In this document: positions 40,088-48,091 of the stretch, in pieces
Layout of the letters: each line of letters opens with the position of its first letter
How positions within the stretch are numbered: position 1 is the stretch's first letter
Origin: Mycolicibacterium sp. P1-18
Lineage (GTDB): Bacteria > Actinomycetota > Actinomycetes > Mycobacteriales > Mycobacteriaceae
NCBI RefSeq assembly: GCF_008329535.1
Contig: NZ_NPKR01000002.1
Coordinates: forward strand, 372,001 to 436,000
Length of the DNA: 64,000 bases
Direction: 5' to 3'
Translations under genes and position numbers: made by a program
Notes under the pieces: model-generated
Seen by the model: the letters and a program-made list of their open reading frames with translations, nothing else
Databases searched by the model: none
What the model was told of the DNA's origin: nothing

Positions 40088-41485
40088 CTAACTGGCGACC
40101 GCGTACACCACCCACGACAGGGCGAAGCTCATGAAGCCGATGGCCGTGGCGATCACCGTCCACGTCTTCAACGTGGTCACCGTGTCGAAGCCGCAGAAGC
40201 GCCCGATCAGCCAGAACCCGGAGTCGTTCACGTGCGAGAAGGTGATGGAGCCTGCGCACACGCCGACGACGACGGCTGCGAGGGCGATCGCCCCGAGGTT
40301 CATCGACGTCACGGCGGGAGCCATGATGGAACCGGCGGTGGTCGCGGCGACGGTCGCGGAGCCCTGCGCCACCCGGAACGCGATCGCGATCAGGAAGCCG
40401 GCGAGGATCACGGGGAGCCCCAGGGCGTCCAGGCCGTCGGCGAGAGTCTGGCCGATCCCGGTCTCGGTGAGCACTCTGCCGAAGGCCCCACCCGCCCCCG
40501 TGATCAGGATGATCGAGCAGACCGGCGCCAACGCGTCGTCGACCAGATTCTCCAGCACGCCGCCGATGGACTCGCGTCCCCGCCGCGGCAGCACGTACAG
40601 CAGCAGCATCGCCAGCAGCACCGTAATCAACAGTGCGATCGAGGTGGTCCCGATGAGGCGGGACAGTTGGTAGAACACGTTGTCGTCGCCGACGGCGCCG
40701 TCTGCCTCGAGCGTCGAGAACACCGTGTTGAAGAAGATCAAGCACAGCGGCAGCAGCAGGACGAACATGATCGTCCAGAAACCGGGGCGCTCGTCCTCGG
40801 GATAGTCCTTCGGCTCGCCGAGCAGTGACGGCACGGGCAAGTTCGGGTAGCGCTTGGCGATCAGCAGCCCGAGTCGATATCCGGCGAGGTACCACGTCGG
40901 CAGCCCCACGAGCAGCGCGACGATGACCACCATTCCGATGTCGGCACCCATCACCGTGGCCGCGGCCGTCGGCCCGGGATGCGGGGGAGTCAGCGCGTGC
41001 ATCATCAGGAATGCGCCGATGGACGGCAGCACGTAGAGCATGAACGATCCACCCAGGCGTCGCGCCACGGTGTAGATGATGGGCAGCATGACGATGAAGC
41101 CGGCGTCGAGGAAGATCGGAAAGGCGTAGAACAGCGAGGCCACGGCGAGAGCCAGCGGCGCCCTCTTCTCGCCGAACCTGTCGAGCATCTTGTCGGCCAA
41201 CACCTGTGCGCCGCCGGTCATTTCGACGATCCGCCCGAGCACGGCACCGAAACCAACCAGTAGTGCGACAGTGCCGACGGTGTTGCTGAAGCCGGCGATG
41301 ACCACGGTGACGACGTCGCCCATGCTGATGCCGGCCGCCAGACCGGTCAGCACGCTGACCACGATCAGCGAGAAGAACGCGTGCAGTCGAACCTTGACGA
41401 TGAGGAGGAGCAGTACGGCGATGGCGACGACGGCGATGGCGACGAGCAGGGCGGTCGGCCGCTCCGCGAGAACTATTTCGTCCAT
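40088..41485 (-). CDS. GntP-family sugar-acid permease
   Basis: A 465-residue transporter with about 12-14 helices and the GntP signatures: GFGAVLGRIVEMTGGAQVLADKML, PIFLDAGFIVMLPI, LTPPHPGPTAAATVMGADIG and FRVAQGSATVAATTAG, then SHVNDSGFWLIGRF. Family members import gluconate and related aldonates by proton symport. In this locus the substrate is likely a C4 or C5 sugar acid. It is the last gene of the minus-strand arm (TIM-barrel enzyme, dehydrogenase, permease) of the divergent GntR-controlled locus. Confidence 0.9.
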   Translation of the reverse strand: MDEIVLAERPTALLVAIAVVAIAVLLLLIVKVRLHAFFSLIVVSVLTGLAAGISMGDVVTVVIAGFSNTVGTVALLVGFGAVLGRIVEMTGGAQVLADKMLDRFGEKRAPLALAVASLFYAFPIFLDAGFIVMLPIIYTVARRLGGSFMLYVLPSIGAFLMMHALTPPHPGPTAAATVMGADIGMVVIVALLVGLPTWYLAGYRLGLLIAKRYPNLPVPSLLGEPKDYPEDERPGFWTIMFVLLLPLCLIFFNTVFSTLEADGAVGDDNVFYQLSRLIGTTSIALLITVLLAMLLLYVLPRRGRESIGGVLENLVDDALAPVCSIILITGAGGAFGRVLTETGIGQTLADGLDALGLPVILAGFLIAIAFRVAQGSATVAATTAGSIMAPAVTSMNLGAIALAAVVVGVCAGSITFSHVNDSGFWLIGRFCGFDTVTTLKTWTVIATAIGFMSFALSWVVYAVAS

Positions 41486-41526
41486 GGGAGTTCCTTCGGG
41501 GTTGGCGGAGGCGGGTGTAGGACCGG

Positions 41527-42489
41527 TCAGGATCCCTTTGGCGCCGGACCCAGTTCGCGCAGCAGATCACCCATGCGGGAGTACGCCTTGTTGCGGTAGG
41601 CGATCACGGCCGCCTTGGTCTCGTCGTCGAAGTCGCCGGTCAGTCCCTTGCCGTTCTTGGTCCCCTCGCGGCCGGCGGCGACCGCGTCGGTGAGAAGCTT
41701 CGGAGTGGCCATGCGCTCACCGAATTCGTTCTCCAGGGTGGTGAAGCCCTTGGCGTACACCGGAAGTCCGGCTTGGTCGGCGATCGCGAACGGACCGAAG
41801 AATCCGAGGCGGAAACCAAAGGTGGTGCGGACGATGGTGTCGACGTCCTCCACGGTGGCCACGCCCTGCTCGACGATCAGGGTGGCTTCCTTGAGCAGCG
41901 CGTACTGCAGACGGTTGAGCGCCATGCCGGGTGTGTCGGCGACCTGGGCGCCTTCGCGGCCGGCACGGGCGAGGAGGTCCTTGACCGAGTCGATGACCTC
42001 CTGGGTGGTCGCCTCGCCCGCGACCAGCTCGACGCCGGGGATGAAGGGCGCGGGGTTGGAGAAGTGGACGGTGAGGAACCGCTCGGGATTCGTCACCGCA
42101 TCCACCAGGACCTTGACCGGAATGGTGGAGGTGTTGGTGCCGATGATGGCGTCGGGCCGGGCGCTCGCGCAGATCCGTGCCAGGACGTCCTTCTTCACGT
42201 CGGGGTCCTCGAAGACGGCCTCCATCACGAAGTCGACGTCGGAGACGGCGTCGTCGAGGCTTTCCCCGGCGGTGAGGTTTCCCATGATGGTCTGTGCGCT
42301 GCCCGCGCCGAACAGGCCCTGTTCCTCGAACTCGTTGGCCTCCTTCTCCAGCCGGATGAGGGCGGCTCGGGTGGCTTCGGCACTGACGTCGGCGATTCGG
42401 ACGGTGAAGCCGTTGAGGGCGAGGACCTGGGCGATGCCACCGCCCATGTAGCCGGCACCGACGACTGTGACGGTGTTGATCTCGTGCAT
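41527..42489 (-). CDS. NAD-dependent 3-hydroxyacid dehydrogenase (HADH fold)
   Basis: A 320-residue enzyme. The Rossmann motif VTVVGAGYMGGGIAQVLALNGF is followed by VMEAVFEDPDVKKDVL, GTNTSTIPV, HFSNPAPFIPGVELVAG (catalytic His) and a helical C-terminal domain (ALNRLQYALLKEATLIVEQGVATVEDVDTIVRTTFGFRLGFFGPF). This places it in the 3-hydroxyacyl-CoA/L-gulonate dehydrogenase family. Lack of CoA-pathway neighbours and the sugar-acid permease next door suggest a free hydroxyacid or sugar acid as substrate. 24 bases after the TIM-barrel gene. Confidence 0.84.
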   Translation of the reverse strand: MHEINTVTVVGAGYMGGGIAQVLALNGFTVRIADVSAEATRAALIRLEKEANEFEEQGLFGAGSAQTIMGNLTAGESLDDAVSDVDFVMEAVFEDPDVKKDVLARICASARPDAIIGTNTSTIPVKVLVDAVTNPERFLTVHFSNPAPFIPGVELVAGEATTQEVIDSVKDLLARAGREGAQVADTPGMALNRLQYALLKEATLIVEQGVATVEDVDTIVRTTFGFRLGFFGPFAIADQAGLPVYAKGFTTLENEFGERMATPKLLTDAVAAGREGTKNGKGLTGDFDDETKAAVIAYRNKAYSRMGDLLRELGPAPKGS

Positions 42490-42513
42490 GGCGGGGGCCT
42501 TTCGGGGTCGAGG

Positions 42514-43434
42514 TCAGGCGAGGGCGGAGGTGAGCACTTGCTGGATGTACTCCCGGTTCTCGGCGCACACGCCCAGGGAGTCGGAGCCGTAGTGCTCGCA
42601 GCAGAACGGTCCGGTGTAGCCGAGTTGCAGCGCCAGCCGGATCATTTGGCGATAGTTGACGTATCCATACTTCAACGGCAAGGGAGCCGAGCTGTACGCG
42701 CCGGTCGCCGGATCGTAGTCGCGGGAGTAGTTCTTGATGTGCCAGAAGTTCGAGTGCGGAAGGACTTTCGCGTACATCTCGCTGAAGTGCGGCACCGGCC
42801 GGTGCAGCCGGATCAGGTTCCCCAAGTCGGGGTTCAGGCCCACCGCCTCGTGGTCGACGTCGAGGATGAAGCGGACTGCCTCGTCGGGCGTGCCGATGTA
42901 GGTGTCCTCGTACATCTCGAGGCTGACCTCGATGCCATTGGTGCGGGCGTGGTCACCCAGCTCGCGGACGCGTTCCACCGCCAGATCCCGCAGGGCGGGG
43001 TCGTCGACGTGGCCGTCGACGAGCCAGAACCAGATCTGCTCGCTCTGCTCGGGGGTGATCGCCTGCATGAACCCGGTGTTGACGATGGTTGCGCCGAAGG
43101 ACGGAGCGAGGTCGATCAGGCGGTGGGCGTCCGCGAGGTTCCGCGGGCCGTTCTCGACGTCGACGACCGAGTTGCGGGTCATCGAGATGGAGGAGATCGC
43201 CAACCCCTCGTCGCCCAGGACGGTGCGGAACTCCTCGACCCGGTCGTCCGACAGGGCGGCGAGTGGTACCCACGCATCGGTGGGGTCGATGTAGTCGAAG
43301 CCCAGTTCGCGTACCTGGCGCAGCTGGGCGGCCCAGACGCTGGGCGGCGCGTCCTTGATGTGTCCGCCGTCGGGGGCCGTGTTGCCGAAGCCGAGCATGT
43401 TGGCCGCGATCGGCCAACTGTGAGCCGTGTGCAC
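42514..43434 (-). CDS. Sugar-phosphate isomerase/epimerase-family TIM-barrel enzyme
   Basis: A 306-residue xylose-isomerase-like TIM barrel. Likely metal ligands are Glu in SLEMYEDTYIG, Asp in LNPDLGNLIRL, His in FWHIKNYSRDY and Glu in PFCCEHYGSDS. The family contains epimerases, isomerases and also decarboxylases such as 3-oxo-isoapionate decarboxylase. In this locus a decarboxylase or isomerase making L-erythrulose would link the dehydrogenase to the kinase arm; that is inference. First gene of the minus arm, divergent from gntR. Confidence 0.78.
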   Translation of the reverse strand: MHTAHSWPIAANMLGFGNTAPDGGHIKDAPPSVWAAQLRQVRELGFDYIDPTDAWVPLAALSDDRVEEFRTVLGDEGLAISSISMTRNSVVDVENGPRNLADAHRLIDLAPSFGATIVNTGFMQAITPEQSEQIWFWLVDGHVDDPALRDLAVERVRELGDHARTNGIEVSLEMYEDTYIGTPDEAVRFILDVDHEAVGLNPDLGNLIRLHRPVPHFSEMYAKVLPHSNFWHIKNYSRDYDPATGAYSSAPLPLKYGYVNYRQMIRLALQLGYTGPFCCEHYGSDSLGVCAENREYIQQVLTSALA

Positions 43435-43473
43435 TTAAGACCTCCGTCGTGGCGTACGTCACATCACTATCAA

Positions 43474-43490
43474 ATAGGATATAGGGATCC
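43474..43490. promoter_or_regulatory. Candidate GntR operator (TIM-barrel/gntR promoter)
   Basis: ATAGGATATAGGGATCC lies in the 178-base gap between the divergent genes, 40-56 bases before the TIM-barrel start. It shares the ATAGGAT element with the palindrome before the kinase gene. Confidence 0.4.
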
Positions 43491-43612
43491 CGGTGGCGGC
43501 TGTCAACGCCAGGTAGGCTCTGATTTCTCGATCAGTGCTCTGTACTGCGACGCCGCAGCAGGGCTCCGGCGTGTCGCCGTCCGGCGGCGCGCCGGGACGC
43601 GGAAAGGCGTGA

Positions 43613-44332
43613 ATGGAAGCCCGAGAGGACGCGGCGCTGGTGCGCGGCACGCTCGTCGACCAGGTGTACGAGCGCCTGATGGAACTGCTGCTCGACGGCA
43701 CCCTGCAGTCCGGCGATCCCGTGAGCATCGACGGCACCGCTCGGTACCTGGGTGTCTCGCCGACGCCGGTGCGCGAGGCGCTCGCCCGCCTGGAGTCCAC
43801 CGGCAACGTCATCCGAACGGCCATGCGCGGATACCGGGTGCCGGAGATGCCCGACGCCAAGGAGATCGCCGACGTCATGGACGCCCGGCAGTTGATCGAG
43901 TCCAGGCTCGCGGAGTTGGCCTGTGCCAAGGTGGACGACCGTCTCCTGGACGCGCTGGAGCTGGCGATCGAGGAACAGGAGCAGGCGCCCCACACCTCGG
44001 ATGCGGCGGCGATCCGGAAGTACCACCGCGCCGACGAGCGGTTCCATCGGCTGATCGCCGAGCACGCGGACAACAAGGCGCTGCTGCGGGCCTACGAGGC
44101 GCTCGGTGGGCACGGCCAGCGCTTCCGCCTCTTCATCGGGGTGGGCGTGCAGGACGCCGGGCCGGCGGTCGCCGAGCATCGCGAACTTCTGGCCGCCCTG
44201 CGACGTGGCTACGGTCCGGAGGTGTACCGCCTCATGCACGCGCACATCGGCGGGGTGAGGGAGCGCGCGCTGGCCGAGCGCGCACAGGCTCACGACGAGG
44301 GCGACCGGAGCCGCAACGGGCTTCCTGGTTGA
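43613..44332 (+). CDS. GntR/FadR-family (FCD) regulator
   Basis: A 239-residue regulator. A winged-helix GntR domain (LVDQVYERLMELLLDGTLQSGDPVSIDGTARYLGVSPTPVREALARLESTGNVI) is followed by an all-helical FCD ligand domain with metal-binding-type residues Asp/His (DVMDARQLIESRLAELA, HRADERFHRLI, HIGGV). FCD regulators usually bind a hydroxyacid or sugar acid and lift repression. GGAAAGG precedes ATG 43613. It sits between the two arms of the locus and probably controls both through the ATAGGAT sites. Confidence 0.9.
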   Translation: MEAREDAALVRGTLVDQVYERLMELLLDGTLQSGDPVSIDGTARYLGVSPTPVREALARLESTGNVIRTAMRGYRVPEMPDAKEIADVMDARQLIESRLAELACAKVDDRLLDALELAIEEQEQAPHTSDAAAIRKYHRADERFHRLIAEHADNKALLRAYEALGGHGQRFRLFIGVGVQDAGPAVAEHRELLAALRRGYGPEVYRLMHAHIGGVRERALAERAQAHDEGDRSRNGLPG

Positions 44333-44343
44333 GGCGGCCGTAT

Positions 44344-44353
44344 TCCTATAGGA
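44344..44353. promoter_or_regulatory. TCCTATAGGA palindrome before the kinase gene
   Basis: A perfect 10-base palindrome between gntR and the DhaK-DhaL gene, 69 bases before its ATG. It shares CTATAGGAT/ATAGGAT with 43474-43490 and is a likely GntR site. Confidence 0.45.
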
Positions 44354-44422
44354 TCGAGCCGCTAGTGTCGCGACGCGGGACCACTGTCGCGGCGTGATCG
44401 GAGCCTCCCGAAGGATGGAACG

Positions 44423-46138
44423 ATGACGTACCTCCTCAACTCCCCAGACGACTTCGCCGACGAGGCGGTCCGTGGACTCGTCGCCGCCCACCCGGACCTG
44501 CTGGTGCAGGTTCCCGGGGGCGTCGCCCGGTCGACGCAGACCCCGCCCGGCCAGCCCGCGCTCGTCATCGGTGGGGGATCGGGGCACTACCCCGCCTTCG
44601 CCGGCTGGGTGGGGCCCGGAATGGGCCACGGTGCGCCGTGCGGCAACGTCTTCTCCTCGCCTTCGGCCTCCGAGGTCTACTCGGTGGTGCGCAACGCCGA
44701 GAACGGCGGCGGCGTCATCCTGGGGTTCGGCAACTATGCCGGCGACGTCCTGCACTTCGGCCTGGCCGCCGAGAAGCTTCGTCACGAAGGCGTCGACGTC
44801 CGCATCGTGACGGTCAGCGACGACATCGCCTCCAACGGCCCGGACAACCACCGTGACCGTCGCGGCGTCGCCGGCGATCTGCCGGTCTTCAAGATCGCCG
44901 GGGCGGCGATCGAAGCGGGCGCCGACCTCGACGACGCAGAGCGCGTCGCATGGAAGGCGAACGACGCCACGCGCTCGTTCGGCGTGGCCTTCGACGGGTG
45001 CACACTGCCCGGGGCCGCCGAGCCGCTGTTCCACGTCGAGAAGGGCCAGATGGGCGTGGGACTCGGCATCCACGGCGAGCCCGGCGTGCGCGACAGCCGC
45101 CTGGGCAGTGCCGCCGAGGTGGCCGACCTCCTGCTCGACGAGATCCTGGCCGAGGAACCCGCGCGGGGTGAGAACGGCTACGACGGCAGAGTGGCCGTGA
45201 TCCTCAACGGACTCGGCACCGTCAAGTACGACGAACTCTTCGTCGTCTACGGCCGCATCGCCGAACGCCTGGACCAGCAGGGGCTGACCGCCGTACGTCC
45301 AGAGGTCGGTGAGTTCGTCACCAGCCTCGACATGGCCGGATTGTCGTTGACCGTGGTGTTCCTCGACGACGAGCTCGAGAAGCTGTGGCTGGCGCCGGTC
45401 GAGACGCCCGCCTATCGGCGCGGGGCGATTCCCCACGTCGAACGCGTTGCGCGGAACGGCATTTGGGACGCGGAGAAGGTGGAGATCCCCGAGTCCAGTG
45501 AGGAGTCGCGGGCCTGCGCCGGCACCGTCGTGGCGGTGCTGGAGACGTTCGAGCGGGTATGTGCCGACAACGAGGCCGAACTCGGCCGCCTCGACGCGGT
45601 TGCCGGCGACGGCGACCACGGCCAAGGGATGGCGTTCGGCTCCCGAGGCGCGGTGCGAGCGGCCCGCGCCGCCGCGGACGACCAGGCTGGCGCCCGGACC
45701 ACACTGCTGCTTGCCGGCCAGGCGTGGGCCGACGCGGCCGGAGGCACCTCGGGGGCGCTCTGGGGCGCGGCGTTGACCAGTGCCGGGGGTGTCTTCTCCG
45801 ACACCGAGGGCGCCGACGACCAGACCGTCGTCGACGCCGTCAACGCCGGAATCGACGCCGTCATGCGACTCGGTGGCGCCAAGCCGGGTGACAAGACGAT
45901 GGTCGACGCCGCCGTGCCGTTTCGGGACGCACTGGCCGAGGCCTTCGACGGCGAGGCGGGACCCGCCGTCACCACCGCGGCCCGAGCGGCCCGCACGGCG
46001 GCCGACGACACCGCCGACATCGCGGCGTCGTTGGGCCGTGCGCGGGTATTGGGTGACAAGAGCGTCGGCACCCCGGATCCCGGCGCGCTGTCGTTCTCGC
46101 TGCTGATGGCCGCCCTCGGCGACCACCTGACGCGGTGA
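44423..46138 (+). CDS. lerK: Dihydroxyacetone/erythrulose kinase (DhaK-DhaL fusion)
   Basis: A 571-residue ATP-dependent kinase. The N-terminal DhaK domain (1-330) has GGGSGHYPAFAGWVGPGM, VLGFGNYAGDVLHF-like and MGVGLGIHGEPGVR blocks, the last with the substrate-binding His. The C-terminal DhaL domain (about 360-571) has DAVAGDGDHGQGMAFG, the Mg-ATP Asp cluster, and GGTSGALWGAAL. Homologues in M. smegmatis phosphorylate L- or D-erythrulose. The two isomerase genes that follow fit L-erythrulose 1-kinase. GAAGGA precedes ATG 44423. The gene symbol is by analogy; dihydroxyacetone is the alternative substrate. Confidence 0.83.
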   Translation: MTYLLNSPDDFADEAVRGLVAAHPDLLVQVPGGVARSTQTPPGQPALVIGGGSGHYPAFAGWVGPGMGHGAPCGNVFSSPSASEVYSVVRNAENGGGVILGFGNYAGDVLHFGLAAEKLRHEGVDVRIVTVSDDIASNGPDNHRDRRGVAGDLPVFKIAGAAIEAGADLDDAERVAWKANDATRSFGVAFDGCTLPGAAEPLFHVEKGQMGVGLGIHGEPGVRDSRLGSAAEVADLLLDEILAEEPARGENGYDGRVAVILNGLGTVKYDELFVVYGRIAERLDQQGLTAVRPEVGEFVTSLDMAGLSLTVVFLDDELEKLWLAPVETPAYRRGAIPHVERVARNGIWDAEKVEIPESSEESRACAGTVVAVLETFERVCADNEAELGRLDAVAGDGDHGQGMAFGSRGAVRAARAAADDQAGARTTLLLAGQAWADAAGGTSGALWGAALTSAGGVFSDTEGADDQTVVDAVNAGIDAVMRLGGAKPGDKTMVDAAVPFRDALAEAFDGEAGPAVTTAARAARTAADDTADIAASLGRARVLGDKSVGTPDPGALSFSLLMAALGDHLTR

Positions 46139-46163
46139 ACGAAACCACTACGGAGGAGCGAAG

Positions 46164-46622
46164 ATGACATTGAGGATCGTGGTCGGCGGCGACAACGCCG
46201 GATTCAACTACAAGGAGGCCCTGCGCAAGGACCTCGAGGCCGACGAGCGGGTGGAGGTCGTCGCGGACGTCGGCGTCCAGGACCCGCAGGACCAGACGTA
46301 CTACCCGAACGTGGCGGTCGCCGCCGCCGAGAAGGTCGCCAGGGGTGAGGCCGACCGGGCGTTGCTGATCTGCGGGACCGGCCTGGGTGTCGCCATCGCC
46401 GCGAACAAGGTCAAGGGCATCCGGGCCGTCACCGCGCACGATACGTATTCCGTGCAGCGCTCCGTGCTGTCGAACAATGCCCAGGTGCTCTGCATGGGCG
46501 AGCGGGTGGTGGGCCTGGAGTTGGCGCGAGTCCTGGTCAAGGAATGGCTGGCGGTGCAGTTCGACCCGCAGTCCTCCTCCGCGGCCAAGGTCGACGCCAT
46601 TTGCGCGTACGAAAGTGACTGA
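46164..46622 (+). CDS. derI: RpiB/LacAB-family isomerase, D-erythrulose-4-phosphate isomerase-like
   Basis: A 152-residue RpiB-fold isomerase: MTLRIVVGGDNAGFNYKEALRK, ALLICGTGLGVAIAANKVKGIRAVTAHDTYSVQRSVLSNNAQVLCMGERVVGLELA. The CGTG active-site Cys and the NNAxVLCxGxR loop are conserved. RpiB members isomerise aldose/ketose 4- or 5-phosphates. In the erythrulose pathway this member converts D-erythrulose 4-phosphate to D-erythrose 4-phosphate, feeding the pentose phosphate pathway. 25 bases after the kinase gene, and it overlaps the next start by 8 bases. Confidence 0.83.
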   Translation: MTLRIVVGGDNAGFNYKEALRKDLEADERVEVVADVGVQDPQDQTYYPNVAVAAAEKVARGEADRALLICGTGLGVAIAANKVKGIRAVTAHDTYSVQRSVLSNNAQVLCMGERVVGLELARVLVKEWLAVQFDPQSSSAAKVDAICAYESD

Positions 46623-47415
46623 CGCAGCCGACGTCGGCGGCGGTCCACTGTGGGTCGGAACCAGTTGGAAGATGAACAAGGGTATGTCCGAGGCCCGCCA
46701 GTACGTTCGCGGGTTGTCCGACCACGTCAGGCGGGTCGGCCTCTCGGGGGTGCAGCCCTTCGTCATCCCCTCGTTCACCGCGATCGCCGCGACGCGTGAC
46801 GAATTGGGGCCGGACTCACCGGTTTTGGTGGGCGCCCAGAATGCGCACTGGGAGGACGGCGGCGCCTGGACCGGCGAGGTGTCGGTCGCCCAGGTTAAGG
46901 ACGCCGGTGCCCAGCTCGTCGAGATCGGCCACTCGGAGCGCCGCGAGCACTTCGGCGAGACGGTGGCGACGACCCGCCTCAAGGTGGCGGCCGCCCTCCG
47001 GCACGGACTGGTCCCGCTGCTGTGCATCGGCGAGAGTGCGGAGGTGAAACGCGCCGGTGATTCGTCGCGCGTCATCCTCGAGCAGGCCGCGGGCGCGCTC
47101 GACGGTCTCACGGCGGCGCAGACGGGTCGCGTCCTCGTCGCCTACGAACCCATCTGGGCCATCGGCGAGAACGGCCGTCCGGCCACGGTGGACGAACTAC
47201 GGCAGCCGTTCGCCGACCTTGGTCGCGAATACGGGAGTGCGACACGGGGATTGCTGTACGGCGGCTCGGTGAACCTCGAGAACGCCGCCGACCTGCTCGG
47301 CATCGACCACGTCACCGGCCTGTTCGTCGGCCGTGCGGCGTGGCAGTTGCCCGGCTATCTACGGCTTCTCGAGATCGCCGCCGCACACCCGAAGGCTGCA
47401 GCGGTCACCCGCTGA
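46615..47415 (+). CDS. lerI: Triosephosphate-isomerase-like enzyme, L-erythrulose-1-phosphate isomerase-like
   Basis: A 266-residue TIM homologue: WVGTSWKMNKGMSEA (catalytic Lys), EIGHSERREHFGET (electrophile His), VAYEPIWAIGENGRPAT (base Glu, loop 6) and LLYGGSVNLENAADLLGIDHVTGLFVGRAAW. The TSWKMN in place of NWKMN and divergence elsewhere separate it from housekeeping TpiA. Together with the kinase and RpiB-like gene this matches LerI, which converts L-erythrulose 1-phosphate to D-erythrulose 4-phosphate. GTG at 46615 overlaps the previous gene by 8 bases. Confidence 0.83.
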   Translation: MTDAADVGGGPLWVGTSWKMNKGMSEARQYVRGLSDHVRRVGLSGVQPFVIPSFTAIAATRDELGPDSPVLVGAQNAHWEDGGAWTGEVSVAQVKDAGAQLVEIGHSERREHFGETVATTRLKVAAALRHGLVPLLCIGESAEVKRAGDSSRVILEQAAGALDGLTAAQTGRVLVAYEPIWAIGENGRPATVDELRQPFADLGREYGSATRGLLYGGSVNLENAADLLGIDHVTGLFVGRAAWQLPGYLRLLEIAAAHPKAAAVTR

Positions 47416-47425
47416 GCGGCGGCGC

Positions 47426-48091
47426 CTACGCCCCCTCGCCCAACCCCGCCTGCCGGGCGCGCACGATGGCTTCGGACCGGTCGGCGACGTGAAGTTTCGC
47501 GAAGATGTTGGAGACGTGGTTGGCGACCGTCTTCGGGGAGATGAACAGCGCTCTGCCGATGGCGCCGTTGGGCTGGCCGGAGGCGATCAGGTCGAGGACC
47601 TCCCGCTCGCGGTCGGTGAGTTCGGGGAACGCCGGCGTCGCCGACGTCTGCGGATGGGCGAAGAAGTCGATGAGGCGATGGGCGATCGCGGGCCCGAAGA
47701 TGGCCCCGCCGTGGGCCGCTGCGTGAATGGCGCGGATGATCTCGTCCTGCTCGGCGCCCTTCAGCAGGTAGCCGAGGGCGCCGGCCCGCATGGCCGAGAA
47801 CACCGAGGTGTCGTCTTCGAACATCGTGAGCACGAGGATCGCGATCCCGGGATTGGCCGCCACGATCTGACGCGTCGCCTCGATGCCGTCGGTGTCGGGC
47901 ATCTGCAGGTCCATCACGATGACGTCGGGCGTCGACGTACGCGCCACCGCAATCGCTTCGGCTCCCGTGCTGGCTTCACCGACGACGTCGATGCCGTCCG
48001 CCGCGGCGAGGATGGTGCGCAGTCCGCTACGTACCAGCGGATGGTCGTCGGCGATGACCACCCGCAGGGGTGCCGAGCCGGAATCGTTCAT
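47426..48091 (-). CDS. NarL/LuxR-family response regulator
   Basis: A 221-residue regulator. Receiver domain with phospho-acceptor Asp61 in VIVMDLQMP, Asp15-Asp16 pocket, and LTMF / GYLLKGA switch residues. LuxR-type helix-turn-helix at the C-terminus: LTDREREVLDLIASGQPNGAIGRALFISPKTVANHVSNIFAKL. ATG at 48091 overlaps the kinase stop by 4 bases, so the two form a cognate pair translated together. Its likely targets carry the inverted repeat TCCCG-N6/7-CGGGA seen before its own operon and before the hydrolase gene at 51410 (inference). Confidence 0.9.
   Translation of the reverse strand: MNDSGSAPLRVVIADDHPLVRSGLRTILAAADGIDVVGEASTGAEAIAVARTSTPDVIVMDLQMPDTDGIEATRQIVAANPGIAILVLTMFEDDTSVFSAMRAGALGYLLKGAEQDEIIRAIHAAAHGGAIFGPAIAHRLIDFFAHPQTSATPAFPELTDREREVLDLIASGQPNGAIGRALFISPKTVANHVSNIFAKLHVADRSEAIVRARQAGLGEGA

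Noticed and set aside
41773..44397. Long plus-strand open frame (874 codons)
   Set aside because: It runs antisense to the dehydrogenase and barrel genes and then out of frame through gntR; composition is that of a shadow frame.
43532..46126. Long open frame on the minus strand (864 codons)
   Set aside because: It is antisense to gntR and the DhaK-DhaL gene, shows no family motif, and arises from the GC-rich third-position bias of the true genes.
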